This document shows positions 55,363 to 63,756 of a DNA stretch of 64,000 nt, piece after piece. Source of the DNA: SICU01 sp964408235 (GTDB taxonomy: Archaea > Nanobdellota > Nanobdellia > Pacearchaeales > GW2011-AR1); the NCBI GenBank assembly GCA_964408235.1, contig CAYOYN010000002.1:1-64000 (forward strand), in the 5' to 3' direction. Position 1 is the stretch's first letter. Each line of letters starts with the position of its first letter. The notes under the pieces were generated by a model. It was not told where the DNA came from. It searched no databases and was given only the letters and a program-made list of their open reading frames with translations. The translations under genes and the position numbers were made by a program.

Positions 55363-56130
55363 ATGGATATTTCGTTTTTGATTTTAGCATTGGTTCAAGG
55401 GATTCTTGAATGGTTTCCTGTTTCAAGTTCTGGGCATATGGTCATTACAGAAATGTTTCTTGGAATTTCAAGCGGTCTTGAATTTGAAGTAGCCTTACAT
55501 TTTGGAACATTAATGGCAGTTTTTGTTTACTTTAGAAAAGATATAGTTTATATTATAAGAGATTTGTTGCATGCTAAATTCAAAACCATTCATGCGCGTC
55601 TTGGTTTGTTAATCTTGGTTGCTAGTATTCCTGTAGGTTTTTTAGGTTTTATTTTTAGAAAATATTTTGAGCTATCTTCTAGTTTAGCAATTCTAGGTCT
55701 TGGATGGGGGGTTACCAGTTTAGTCTTATTTGCAGGAAGTTTTTCAAAGAATAGTTTAAGAAATTCTTCCTCTTTGAGTTATTCTAAGGCATTAGCTCTA
55801 GGTTTTGCACAGGTTTTATCTTTAATTCCAGGAGTTTCAAGAAGCGGTATGACTATTTCTTCAGGTTTGTTATTTGGGTTGAATGAAAAAGAAGCAATTA
55901 AATTTTCATATTTGCTTTCAATTCCTACAATAATTGGAGCTAATTTAGTCACTTTTGGAAATAAGGCTATTCCTTTTGAATTTTTATTACCTACAATTAT
56001 TTGTTTTGTTTCTGGGTTAGTTTTTATGCATATTTCATTTAATTATGTTTTAAATAACCGAAAAAATTTGAGGTGGTTTGGAGTTTATACTTTAATCTTA
56101 GGAATAATTTGTTTGTATTTTGCTTTCTAA
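55363..56130 (+). CDS. uppP: Undecaprenyl-diphosphatase UppP (BacA family)
   Basis: Membrane phosphatase that recycles polyprenyl diphosphate carriers. Signature LVQGILEWFPVSSSGHMVIT (residues 9-28) and the second motif LIPGVSRSGMTISSGLLFGL (about 157-176), with multiple TM helices in between. At 255 aa it has normal length. In archaea lacking peptidoglycan it may recycle dolichyl-type lipids for surface N-glycosylation, which fits the sequon-rich surface proteins in this window (inference). The MgtE-LeuRS neighbourhood does not suggest an operon. Confidence 0.93.
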   Translation: MDISFLILALVQGILEWFPVSSSGHMVITEMFLGISSGLEFEVALHFGTLMAVFVYFRKDIVYIIRDLLHAKFKTIHARLGLLILVASIPVGFLGFIFRKYFELSSSLAILGLGWGVTSLVLFAGSFSKNSLRNSSSLSYSKALALGFAQVLSLIPGVSRSGMTISSGLLFGLNEKEAIKFSYLLSIPTIIGANLVTFGNKAIPFEFLLPTIICFVSGLVFMHISFNYVLNNRKNLRWFGVYTLILGIICLYFAF

Positions 56131-56209
56131 TCTTCAACAATTGCTTTACTTCTTCCTACATGCTCTTTTAGAAAAAGGCCATCTAGGAGTTCAGAAAACT
56201 AATATTGGG

Positions 56210-57973
56210 CTATTCAACAATAGCCTTTATACGACGGACTCCTGCTGAAACTGAAGATTGTTCTATTATTTTAATCTTGCCTATTTCTTTTGTGTTTTTT
56301 ACATGCGGGCCTGTGCAAATTTCTCTGCTAAAGTATCCCTTTTCTTCTTCTTTATCTACTACTGTGTAAACGCTTACTTTTTCTGGATATTTATGCCCAA
56401 ATTCTCCTTTCGCACCAGATTCTATTGCTTCTTTATAGGTTAAATCTTCTGATTTTACTACCAATCCCTTTTTCACCACTTTATTTACTAAGTTCTCAAT
56501 TTTCTCTATTTCCTCATTAGTTAGTTTTCTATTGAATACAAAATCAAATCTTGTTCTTTCAGGGGTTATGTTGCTTCCTCTTTGTGCTACTTCTGGCCCT
56601 AGAACTCTAGATAATGCTTCATTAAGTAAATGGGTAGTGGTATGTAATCTTGTAGTTTTTTCGGAATGGTCTGCAAGCCCTGATTTGAATGCTCCTGCTG
56701 AAGTGGTTCTTGATAATTCTTGGTGTCTTTGATATTCTTCATCAAATCCTTTTTTGTCAATTTTAACCTTGATTTCATTAGCCATCTCAATAGTCATTTC
56801 TATTGGGAAGCCAAATGATTGGAATAAAAGAAACGAATCTTTTCCTGAAATGTTTTTGCTTTCAGATGCAATTTTTTCGAATTGTTTTGTTCCTTTTTCA
56901 ATAGTTTTTCTAAACTTATTTTCTTCTTCCTCTAATTTTATTATGATGTTATCTTTATTATCTTCTAATTCTTTATAATCGTTGTATATTTCAAAAATTG
57001 GCTTTATTATTTCCTTTGTAAAATTTGTTTCTATTCCTAATATTTTGCCGTATCTTATTGCTCTTCTGATTAATCTTCTTAATATGTAACCTTGTCCAGT
57101 ATTTGAAGGGTGGATTCCGTCTGCAATTATGAATACTGAGGCTTTTAAATGGTCTGCAATTATTCTCATTTCTTTTTTATGATCTAAATATTTCTTTTTA
57201 GAGACATTTTCTACTCTTTTTATTATTGGCATCCATATTTCTGTCAGGTAATTATCGTCTAACTCGTTTAGAGCAGCAAGGGTTCTTTCTAGACCCATGC
57301 CAGTATCTACATTTTTTTGTTTTAGTTGAATATATTTTCCTTCTAAGGTTTTATCATACTGCATGAAAACATCATTCCATATTTCTACCCATTTCGGATC
57401 TTCAGGATCAAAGTTTTTGGGAGCTTTTTTTCCGCTGTAAAAGAACATTTCTGTATCCGGTCCACAAGGGCCTGTATTTCCGGCTGGGCCCCACCAATTA
57501 TTCTTTTTTGGAAGAAATGCTATTCTTTCTTTGGGCATTCCTAAAGAAGTCCAGGTGTTGTAAGATTCTAGGTCTTTATCTGCATCTTTATCGCCTATGA
57601 AGCAAGTTACTGCTAATTTTTCTAATGGTATTTTTAGGATTTTTGTTAAAAATTCAAAAGAATATTTTATTGCCTCAACTTTAAAATATTCTCCAAGGGA
57701 CCAATTTCCAAGCATTTCAAAAAAGGTATGGTGGGTTGTATCTCCTACTTCATCAATATCATCTGTTCTTACACATCTCTGTACATTTACTAATTTTTTT
57801 CCCAATGGGTGTTTTTGACCTACTAAATAAGGGACTAATGGGTGCATTCCAGCAGTCGTAAATAAAACAGTAGGGTCATTTACGGGAATTAACGAAGAGT
57901 TGGGAATCTCTTTATGAGCTTTTGACTTAAAAAAATCAATATATTTTTGAATTAGTTCTTGCCTACTTATCAT
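56210..57973 (-). CDS. alaS: Alanyl-tRNA synthetase lacking the C-terminal C-Ala domain
   Basis: Catalytic domain (GMHPLVPYLVGQKHPLG, NVQRCVRTDDIDEVGDTTHHTFFEMLGNWSLG, motif 2/3 region), tRNA-recognition helices, then the editing domain (HTTTHLLNEALSRVLG, and near the C terminus CTGPHVKNTKEIGKIKI with the final E). It stops at 587 aa, whereas bacterial AlaRS continues to about 850-870 with the C-Ala/oligomerisation domain. The retained parts are of bacterial type. Short AlaRS forms are typical of CPR and DPANN genomes. The downstream remnant at 56127-56196 is unrelated in sequence except for a shared KAIVE end. Confidence 0.92.
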   Translation of the reverse strand: MISRQELIQKYIDFFKSKAHKEIPNSSLIPVNDPTVLFTTAGMHPLVPYLVGQKHPLGKKLVNVQRCVRTDDIDEVGDTTHHTFFEMLGNWSLGEYFKVEAIKYSFEFLTKILKIPLEKLAVTCFIGDKDADKDLESYNTWTSLGMPKERIAFLPKKNNWWGPAGNTGPCGPDTEMFFYSGKKAPKNFDPEDPKWVEIWNDVFMQYDKTLEGKYIQLKQKNVDTGMGLERTLAALNELDDNYLTEIWMPIIKRVENVSKKKYLDHKKEMRIIADHLKASVFIIADGIHPSNTGQGYILRRLIRRAIRYGKILGIETNFTKEIIKPIFEIYNDYKELEDNKDNIIIKLEEEENKFRKTIEKGTKQFEKIASESKNISGKDSFLLFQSFGFPIEMTIEMANEIKVKIDKKGFDEEYQRHQELSRTTSAGAFKSGLADHSEKTTRLHTTTHLLNEALSRVLGPEVAQRGSNITPERTRFDFVFNRKLTNEEIEKIENLVNKVVKKGLVVKSEDLTYKEAIESGAKGEFGHKYPEKVSVYTVVDKEEEKGYFSREICTGPHVKNTKEIGKIKIIEQSSVSAGVRRIKAIVE

Positions 57974-58010
57974 TTCAATGAACAGATTATACTGTTTTTA
58001 AAAATATTGA

Positions 58011-58349
58011 TTATGCTCCCAACATTGCAATTTTCTTTCTTATGTTTTGGATTTCTTGTTCTAACGAATCTCTTTTGCCAGGAACTGTTTTTATTAATTC
58101 TGCGCTAGTCTCTTTAACTTTTATGTTTGGAACATATTGGGTTATTGTTTCCATTTCTTTTTTCATGTCCATAATTACCTTTTTTAGAAGACTTTTAAGG
58201 GCTAATTCTTCTTTCCTTAATTTCTTGTAACTATTGTATTTCTTTAAACATGTTAGAACTTCCATTTCTGCGTAAAGTAGGTGTTTTTTTCCAGCAACGA
58301 CATGTGGTTTTTCTAAACCCACGAATTGTTCTTCAGTAGGCATTTTCAA
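58011..58349 (-). CDS. Conserved-type coiled-coil protein (112 aa)
   Basis: A helical protein without membrane segment: TEEQFVGLEKPHVVAGKKHLLYAEMEVLTCLKKYNSYKKLRKEELALKSLLKKVI and a second helical part ending NIRKKIAMLGA. Its start overlaps the 3' end of the 199-aa protein by 17 nt. The pattern resembles DPANN-restricted coiled-coil pairs. Both ATG at 58349 (MKM) and 58343 are possible starts. Function unknown; association with the upstream protein likely. Confidence 0.6.
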   Translation of the reverse strand: MKMPTEEQFVGLEKPHVVAGKKHLLYAEMEVLTCLKKYNSYKKLRKEELALKSLLKKVIMDMKKEMETITQYVPNIKVKETSAELIKTVPGKRDSLEQEIQNIRKKIAMLGA

Positions 58350-58932
58350 ATATCTCTTTATTAATAAAGAGTATTCTTGCTTTTATGCTTTCAATATCCT
58401 TTTCCCAACTAGTTATTTCTTCATCCTCTTTTGCTTTCAGGTCTTTTATCATTCTTAATAATTCATCCATCTGGTCTAATTTTTCAGATATTTTAAGCAG
58501 CGAATCTCTTGCTTCTTTGAATTTTTCAAGCTTTACGAATAAAGGCCTTTTATCACTAACTTGACTATTAGGAGCAGTCATTCTTAACGCATCTGCCATT
58601 GTAGGTCTTTGAACAATTGGAGCGGGCATTGTAGGTTTAGGAGACCATTCATCTAATTCCATGGTCCTCATTGGTTTCATTTGAATTGGCTCTGCATTCC
58701 ATTCAGGTAACTCAGGTAAATTTTTATCTTCATCTTCAACTGCACTTTTTATCATGCTTTGGCTGAATCCTTTATTCATTAATGAATCTGGAAATGAAGG
58801 TAAGCCATGTACTTCTTCCTGAGCAGATTCTATCGGAGGAAGCATAGATCTTTGATAGTCTCTCATTGAGGCAGGACCTGTTATTGGCAAATCAGGTAAT
58901 TCTCCTTCAGAATCTTTCTTTTTTCCAAACAT
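58333..58932 (-). CDS. Disordered/coiled-coil protein (199 aa)
   Basis: Starts MFGKKKDSEGELPDLPITGP. Residues 1-125 are Pro/Ser/Asp-rich, probably disordered, with repeated (L/P)-P-x-L-P / PEWNAEP short motifs. The C-terminal 60 residues (FVKLEKFKEARDSLLKISEKLDQMDELLRMIKDLKAKEDEEITSW) are a strong coiled coil. Its TATA box CTATATAAATA (58951-58961 on the minus strand) is about 25 nt upstream. First gene of a two-gene unit with the 112-aa protein. The MFGKKK start is shared with the zinc-ribbon protein at 22247. Function unknown. Confidence 0.6.
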   Translation of the reverse strand: MFGKKKDSEGELPDLPITGPASMRDYQRSMLPPIESAQEEVHGLPSFPDSLMNKGFSQSMIKSAVEDEDKNLPELPEWNAEPIQMKPMRTMELDEWSPKPTMPAPIVQRPTMADALRMTAPNSQVSDKRPLFVKLEKFKEARDSLLKISEKLDQMDELLRMIKDLKAKEDEEITSWEKDIESIKARILFINKEIFENAY

Positions 58933-59095
58933 ATTTTCATATATTTAGAAGTTTATTTATATAGGTTTATCTTAATTATCAAGTGGTTACATATTTTCTC
59001 TTAATTTTTTTCTATCTAAATTCTTTTATTTAATGAAAAAATTAATTAGTTTTTCAATAGAAAGGTTTTTATTGTTAGATTGATGGAAGTTTTTC

Positions 59096-59761
59096 ATGCT
59101 TGAGAAGTTTTTGAAAGAGTATGTTTCTATCGTCGCAGGTTCAGGTACAGATAAGATTGTTGATGTTTTATTTAATAAAAAAAATGTTAATGAATTTTTA
59201 ATTGCTAAGAAACTTAATTTAACTATTAACCAAACTAGGAATATTCTTTACAAGCTTGCAGATAGCGGCCTTGTTCGTTTTATGAGGAAAAAAGATCTAA
59301 AAAGTGGCGGATGGTACACTTATTTTTGGACACTGGATGAGTATAAGTGCTTGGTAAATTATCGTGCTTCTATAAATAATGAGATCTCTATTCAGGAAAA
59401 CGTTCTTGCAGCTAGAAAGACTAAACAGTTTTATATCTGTAAAAACTGTAATATCGAGGTTTCTGATGAACATGCTTTGTTAAATGAATTTACTTGTGCT
59501 GAGTGTGGGGAAGTTTATTCTTTAAAAGATCCTATTGAAGGAATAAAAGAAATTGAAAAAATTGTTCAGAAATTGGCTGACAAATCTGCTCAAATACAAG
59601 TAGAAATTGAAAAACTTAACGTGGAAAGAGCGCCTAAACCTGTTAAAAAAGAAAAGGTAAAGAAAACTAAGACCTCTTCTAAATCTAAGGCTGGATTAAA
59701 ATCTGTTAAAAAAGAAAAGAAAGCTACTAAGAAACCTACCAAGAAGGGGAAAAAGAAATAA
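59096..59761 (+). CDS. tfe: Transcription factor E (TFE, TFIIE-alpha homologue)
   Basis: N-terminal winged-helix domain (FLIAKKLNLTINQTRNILYKLADSGLVRFMRKKDLKSGGWYTYFW, residues about 30-80), then the zinc ribbon CKNCNIEV...CAECGEVYS (about 119-142), a short helical linker, and a very basic Lys-rich C-terminal tail (about 180-221) of low complexity. TFE stabilises the open complex with RNA polymerase and TFB. The 221-aa size exceeds most archaeal TFE because of the basic tail. The TATA-like box GGTTTTTATT lies near 59064-59073. Rhomboid follows 4 nt downstream. Confidence 0.9.
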   Translation: MLEKFLKEYVSIVAGSGTDKIVDVLFNKKNVNEFLIAKKLNLTINQTRNILYKLADSGLVRFMRKKDLKSGGWYTYFWTLDEYKCLVNYRASINNEISIQENVLAARKTKQFYICKNCNIEVSDEHALLNEFTCAECGEVYSLKDPIEGIKEIEKIVQKLADKSAQIQVEIEKLNVERAPKPVKKEKVKKTKTSSKSKAGLKSVKKEKKATKKPTKKGKKK

Positions 59762-59765
59762 CGAA

Positions 59766-60614
59766 ATGGTTTATAGGAGAGACTACAGACGTTCCAAAGT
59801 ATCTGTTAAAAAAAGAAAAATATTCAGTTTGACTACTTCAATTATATTTGTAAATGTAGTTTTATTTTTTTTATTTTCTATCGTTTCTTTATTTTATCCT
59901 AATTTTATTAATTTCATAGCTATCAAACCTTCTTCAGTTTTATCTGGGGATTATGTCTGGACAATTTTTACTAGTATGTTTATGCATGGAAGTTTCTTTC
60001 ATTTATTTGTGAATATGCTTTCTCTATTTTTTTTAGGTAGTCTAACTGAACAAATAATAGGTAGGAAGAGATTTTTCTGGTTTTATCTTCTTGCAGGAAT
60101 AATGGGTGGATTATTTTTTGTTTTGTTTGCATACATAGGAAGCTTTTTTTCAAGAGGAGATTTTATTTTTGGAGGAATTAATGATTTTGCAGTCGGTGCA
60201 AGTGGGGCTATTTTCGGCTTACTAGGCATCCTTGCGACATTGTTGCCTAAGAAGAAGGTATACCTTATTATTGGACCTTTAATAGTAATTGTTCTTCAAG
60301 TTTTAATTTCTGGATTAATTCCTTCAATATCAGGGTTGCTAGATATAATCGGAGGAGTTTTAATATTTTTAATGATCTTTTCCATATTTTCGCCTAACCC
60401 TCTATTTAGAAAGGTTGCTATTCCATTAAGTTTACCCTTTTGGCTTGCCCCTATAATCGCTATTGTTCCTTTGTTAATGATTGGTTTTTTTGTTAAACTA
60501 CCTATTGGAAATATGGCTCATCTTGGGGGTTTAGTGGTTGGATTAATTTATGGTTATTATTTAAGGAATAAATATAAGCAAAAGGTTAAATTGCTAAATA
60601 GAATTATTAGATGA
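59766..60614 (+). CDS. Rhomboid-family intramembrane serine protease
   Basis: Six-TM protein with the rhomboid signature: HGSFFHLFVNM (H-x-x-x-N, residues 74-83), GASGAIFGLLG with catalytic S146, and H252 in AHLGGLVVGLIYG. The S146-H252 dyad is complete. At 282 aa it has a longer periplasmic-type loop 1 and a basic N terminus (RRDYRRSKVSVKKRK). Substrates unknown; rhomboids often process membrane-anchored surface proteins, which are abundant here (inference). Its TGA overlaps the start codon region of the SpoIIM-like gene (ATGATG). Confidence 0.88.
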   Translation: MVYRRDYRRSKVSVKKRKIFSLTTSIIFVNVVLFFLFSIVSLFYPNFINFIAIKPSSVLSGDYVWTIFTSMFMHGSFFHLFVNMLSLFFLGSLTEQIIGRKRFFWFYLLAGIMGGLFFVLFAYIGSFFSRGDFIFGGINDFAVGASGAIFGLLGILATLLPKKKVYLIIGPLIVIVLQVLISGLIPSISGLLDIIGGVLIFLMIFSIFSPNPLFRKVAIPLSLPFWLAPIIAIVPLLMIGFFVKLPIGNMAHLGGLVVGLIYGYYLRNKYKQKVKLLNRIIR

Positions 60615-61207
60615 TGAAAAAAAATAAATCTTCTTGGAAAAAAGAATTCGCTAATTCTTTTGAAGAATCTTTAAGATATATCTCCTTATGTAAGAATTAT
60701 GTCTACTTGATAATCGCTGTTTTTTTAATTAGTTCTTTATTCGGATATTTCAACTCTAATCAACTTGGATTCATTGACGAAGCAATAAAAGACATCTTAT
60801 CTAAAACTCAAGGACTTGATGCCCTTGAACTTTTATGGTTTATATTTAGCAATAATGTAACTAGCGCAGTTTCATCTTTATTTTTAGGTTTATTGTTCGG
60901 TGTTTTTCCTTTGTTTAATGCAATATTTAATGGGGCTCTATTAGGCTATGTTTATTCTAAGGCTGTTCCTATTGCAGGTTTCGGAGTGATCTGGAAAATT
61001 TTACCTCATGGAATATTTGAATTGCCTGCAATTTTTATTTCACTGGGGCTTGGGTTACATTTGGGAATGTCCATTTTTACAAGAAATAAACTGAAGACCG
61101 TAAAAGAAAGATTTATTGGATCGCTTAAGGCTTTCTTGGCTGTTGTTGTTCCCTTGCTTATGTTAGCAGCAATAATTGAGAGCTTTTTGATCTTTTTTGT
61201 TGGCTGA
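60611..61207 (+). CDS. SpoIIM/stage-II-sporulation-M-like membrane protein
   Basis: A 198-aa multi-TM protein with the DUF95/SpoIIM signature: N-terminal basic cytoplasmic region, then helices with NNVTSAVSSLFLGLLFGVFPLFNAIFNGALLGYVYSKA and HGIFELPAIFISLGLGLHLG (the conserved H-G-x-x-E-L-P-A motif). Its function in archaea is unknown; the bacterial homologue takes part in engulfment and membrane remodelling. Starts by 4-nt overlap with rhomboid, so they form a unit. No SD is evident. Confidence 0.82.
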   Translation: MMKKNKSSWKKEFANSFEESLRYISLCKNYVYLIIAVFLISSLFGYFNSNQLGFIDEAIKDILSKTQGLDALELLWFIFSNNVTSAVSSLFLGLLFGVFPLFNAIFNGALLGYVYSKAVPIAGFGVIWKILPHGIFELPAIFISLGLGLHLGMSIFTRNKLKTVKERFIGSLKAFLAVVVPLLMLAAIIESFLIFFVG

Positions 61208-61240
61208 AATGTTTTTAAATTGCATTCGGGTTAAAGTTTA

Positions 61241-61798
61241 ATGGAAGATAAAGGTTTTGTAGGAAATGTTACCGAACTTGATGAGGCTCGTGAAATAGAT
61301 AATATTCGTAAAGTTGAAGCAGCTCTTTTTGTTTCAGGGAAGTTCATGAATTTAAAGGAACTTGTAGCTTTAACTGATGTCAATCCTTTGTTATTAAGAG
61401 ATATACTTAGGACATTGGAAGAAAAATATAAGGGTAAAGGGGTTGAAATAGTTCACAGAGAAGATTTATGGAAAATGGATGTTCATCCCGATTTCGTCTA
61501 TATGGTTAATAGATTAGCTACTGGTAACTCCGAGTTTACAAAGGCTGAACAAGAAACTCTAGCTATTATTGCCTATAAGCAACCAATGAAACAATCTATT
61601 TTAATTAAAATTAGGGGTAATAAAGCGTATGATCATATTGCTAAATTTGTAGAGATGGGTTTAATAAACAAAAAAAAAGTTGGGCATACTGCAGAAATTT
61701 CTTTGAGTGAAACATTCTATAATTATTTTAATATTTCTGGAGATGAAAAGAATAAATTTCCTTTAGCAGATGAAGTCGGAGAAAAGGTAGAAAATTAA
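61241..61798 (+). CDS. scpB: Segregation and condensation protein ScpB
   Basis: A 185-aa winged-helix protein: KVEAALFVSGKFMNLKELVAL (N-terminal dimer/WH domain), VEIVHREDLWKMDVHPDFVYMVNRLA, and TKAEQETLAIIAYKQPMKQSILIKIRGNKAYDHIAKFVEMGLI, the hallmark ScpB motif. It normally works with ScpA and SMC in chromosome condensation. No ScpA lies in this window, so it is either elsewhere or absent. Its TATA box GTTTTTAAATT lies near 61210-61220. The GT2 gene follows 1 nt after the stop codon. Confidence 0.88.
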   Translation: MEDKGFVGNVTELDEAREIDNIRKVEAALFVSGKFMNLKELVALTDVNPLLLRDILRTLEEKYKGKGVEIVHREDLWKMDVHPDFVYMVNRLATGNSEFTKAEQETLAIIAYKQPMKQSILIKIRGNKAYDHIAKFVEMGLINKKKVGHTAEISLSETFYNYFNISGDEKNKFPLADEVGEKVEN

Positions 61799-61799
61799 C

Positions 61800-63038
61800 A
61801 TGTTTAATTTTGTTGAAATTGTATTTTACATATATCTTTTTGTTGGTTTGTATATGACTAGCCTTCTTATTTTTATATGGTTTCCAAATAGGAAGAGGCT
61901 TTTTCATCACCCTATCGGAAAACCTGTCCCTGTTAGTATAGTTATGCCTTGTTATAACGAGTCTGCAACTGTAGCTAGCGCATTAGATTCATTACTAAAA
62001 ATGGAATATCCTCAAGATATGATTGAAATAATTGTAGTTGATGATATGTCAAAAGATAATTCTGTAGATATAATTAAGGAATATGTAAAAAAGTACCCGG
62101 GTAAAATAAAATTAATTGTCAATTCAAGAAATTCTGGTGGTGCCGCTGAACCTACAAATATAGGGGTCAGGGCATCAAGGCACGATTTTATTGCGGTGAC
62201 TGATGCAGATTCAACCCCTCAACCTGATGCATTAATAAAAATGATAGGTTTTTTACAAGAAAATGAAAAAGTTGCAGCGGTAACTTGCGCAGTTATGGCC
62301 CATGGTGCAAGTACATTCATGCAAAAATTACAGATGATTGAATATTCAATTATCTCTTGGTCAAGAAAACTCCTTGATTGCGTAGATGCAGTTTATGTTA
62401 CCCCTGGTCCATTTGCTTTATATCGGAAAAAAAATCTTTTAGAAGTTGGACTTTTTGATACAAAAAACTTGACTCAGGATATAGAAATTGTTTGGAGATT
62501 AAGATCGCATGGGTACTTAGCTAGAATGTGTCTTTCTGCGAGAGTTTATTCAGTAACTCCTAATAAATTTTCAAAATGGTGGAAGCAAAGAATTAGATGG
62601 AATATTGGAGGGACTCAATGTCTCTTTAAATACAAATCTTATATTTTTAAGAATGGAATGCTTGGAGGATTTATAATTCCTTTTTTTAGCTTTTCCCTAT
62701 TTCTTGGCCTTTTTGGACTCGGGTTATTTATTTATCTTTTTTTCAAAAGAATTGTCATAAATTTTTTAGCTACAAAATATTCTATTTATGGAGGCACTAC
62801 TCTTTTTAGGCTTCAAGATTTAAGTTTGCATCCTACTGTCCTTAATTTTTTCGGGATAGTTTTATTTATTTGGTCTTTCATTTTTGTATTGATTGGTTTG
62901 AGTTTAATGGATATGAGGGGTAAAAAAGAAACTAATTGGTTTAACATATTTTTTTACCAGTTAATCTACCTTGCAATCTACCCATTTATCATGATAACTG
63001 CTTTGTACAAATATTTAAGAGGAAAATACTCATGGTAA
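61800..63038 (+). CDS. Membrane GT2-family glycosyltransferase (processive type)
   Basis: An N-terminal TM helix (residues 5-30), then the GT-A catalytic domain: SIVMPCYNES (47-56), IIVVDDMSKD (DD with first metal-binding D, about 79), NSGGAAEPTN, VTDADS (D-x-D, about 133), and the processive Q-x-x-R-W motif KQRIRW (about 264). Two C-terminal TM helices (about 300-345, 380-410) follow. This pattern is that of hyaluronan/cellulose-synthase-like and related processive enzymes, possibly making or extending a surface polysaccharide or polyprenyl-linked glycan. The acceptor is unknown. The following gene starts 19 nt downstream. Confidence 0.88.
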   Translation: MFNFVEIVFYIYLFVGLYMTSLLIFIWFPNRKRLFHHPIGKPVPVSIVMPCYNESATVASALDSLLKMEYPQDMIEIIVVDDMSKDNSVDIIKEYVKKYPGKIKLIVNSRNSGGAAEPTNIGVRASRHDFIAVTDADSTPQPDALIKMIGFLQENEKVAAVTCAVMAHGASTFMQKLQMIEYSIISWSRKLLDCVDAVYVTPGPFALYRKKNLLEVGLFDTKNLTQDIEIVWRLRSHGYLARMCLSARVYSVTPNKFSKWWKQRIRWNIGGTQCLFKYKSYIFKNGMLGGFIIPFFSFSLFLGLFGLGLFIYLFFKRIVINFLATKYSIYGGTTLFRLQDLSLHPTVLNFFGIVLFIWSFIFVLIGLSLMDMRGKKETNWFNIFFYQLIYLAIYPFIMITALYKYLRGKYSW

Positions 63039-63056
63039 TAATTGAGGTAAATAAAA

Positions 63057-63725
63057 ATGACTAAACATGCTTTTTGGCAGGCTCTTGTTTTTACGGTAAT
63101 TGTGTTTTCTTTAGGGATGCTTTTGGGTTTTTTTCTGGAATTTGGTCAATCGCAATCAGTTTATTCTAACCTTGTTAGTTCTGAATTAAATATTCTTGAT
63201 GAACAAATTCGTCAGAGAGTTATTTCAGATAATAATGTTTCATGCGAACTTGGTAAGGAAAGTCTTTTTTCTTTTGCAGATAAAATATATGATGATGCCA
63301 TAGAATTAGAGGAAATTGATGGTACTGGCAGGTTAGGGGATCTTACGACATTGCATAAACGGTATGATTTGCTTAGGACTTTGCTTCTTTTAGAAGCGGA
63401 GAAATTGAAACAAAGATGTGGGGAGGATTTCCATATTTTAACTTACTTTTATTATTATAATTCAGATGATATTCAAACTTCTTCCGAACAAAATTATCTT
63501 TCAAGGCTATTATTTGATTTTAAAAATGATAATCCTGAATCTGTTATTCTTATTCCTATTGCCATAGATACTGGCGTTGCATCTGTAGATTTATTAGTTG
63601 AATCTTTGAATTCTGACCAATATCCTGCAATTATAGTTAACAAAAATTTGGTTATTACAGATATGGTTAGTTTAGAAGAATTATCTGAATTGGTGTTAAA
63701 TGAAAGTGGCATTTATTCACCATAA
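63057..63725 (+). CDS. Membrane-anchored thioredoxin-like protein of unknown function (222 aa)
   Basis: N-terminal TM helix (residues 8-28, LVFTVIVFSLGMLLGFFLEF) with the rest outside. The ectodomain starts with helices, has KRYDLLRTLLLLEAEKLKQRC and then a domain with YPAIIVNKNLVITDMVSLEELSEL, which resembles the C-terminal half of a thioredoxin fold (cis-Pro region without an obvious CxxC). Two cysteines (about C63 and C122) could form a disulfide. Follows GT2 by 19 nt on the same strand and may act on the cell envelope. Similar proteins are common in DPANN genomes; function unknown. Confidence 0.65.
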   Translation: MTKHAFWQALVFTVIVFSLGMLLGFFLEFGQSQSVYSNLVSSELNILDEQIRQRVISDNNVSCELGKESLFSFADKIYDDAIELEEIDGTGRLGDLTTLHKRYDLLRTLLLLEAEKLKQRCGEDFHILTYFYYYNSDDIQTSSEQNYLSRLLFDFKNDNPESVILIPIAIDTGVASVDLLVESLNSDQYPAIIVNKNLVITDMVSLEELSELVLNESGIYSP

Positions 63726-63756
63726 ATGATTTAAAGAGGTTTTTTGTATCATTTTT

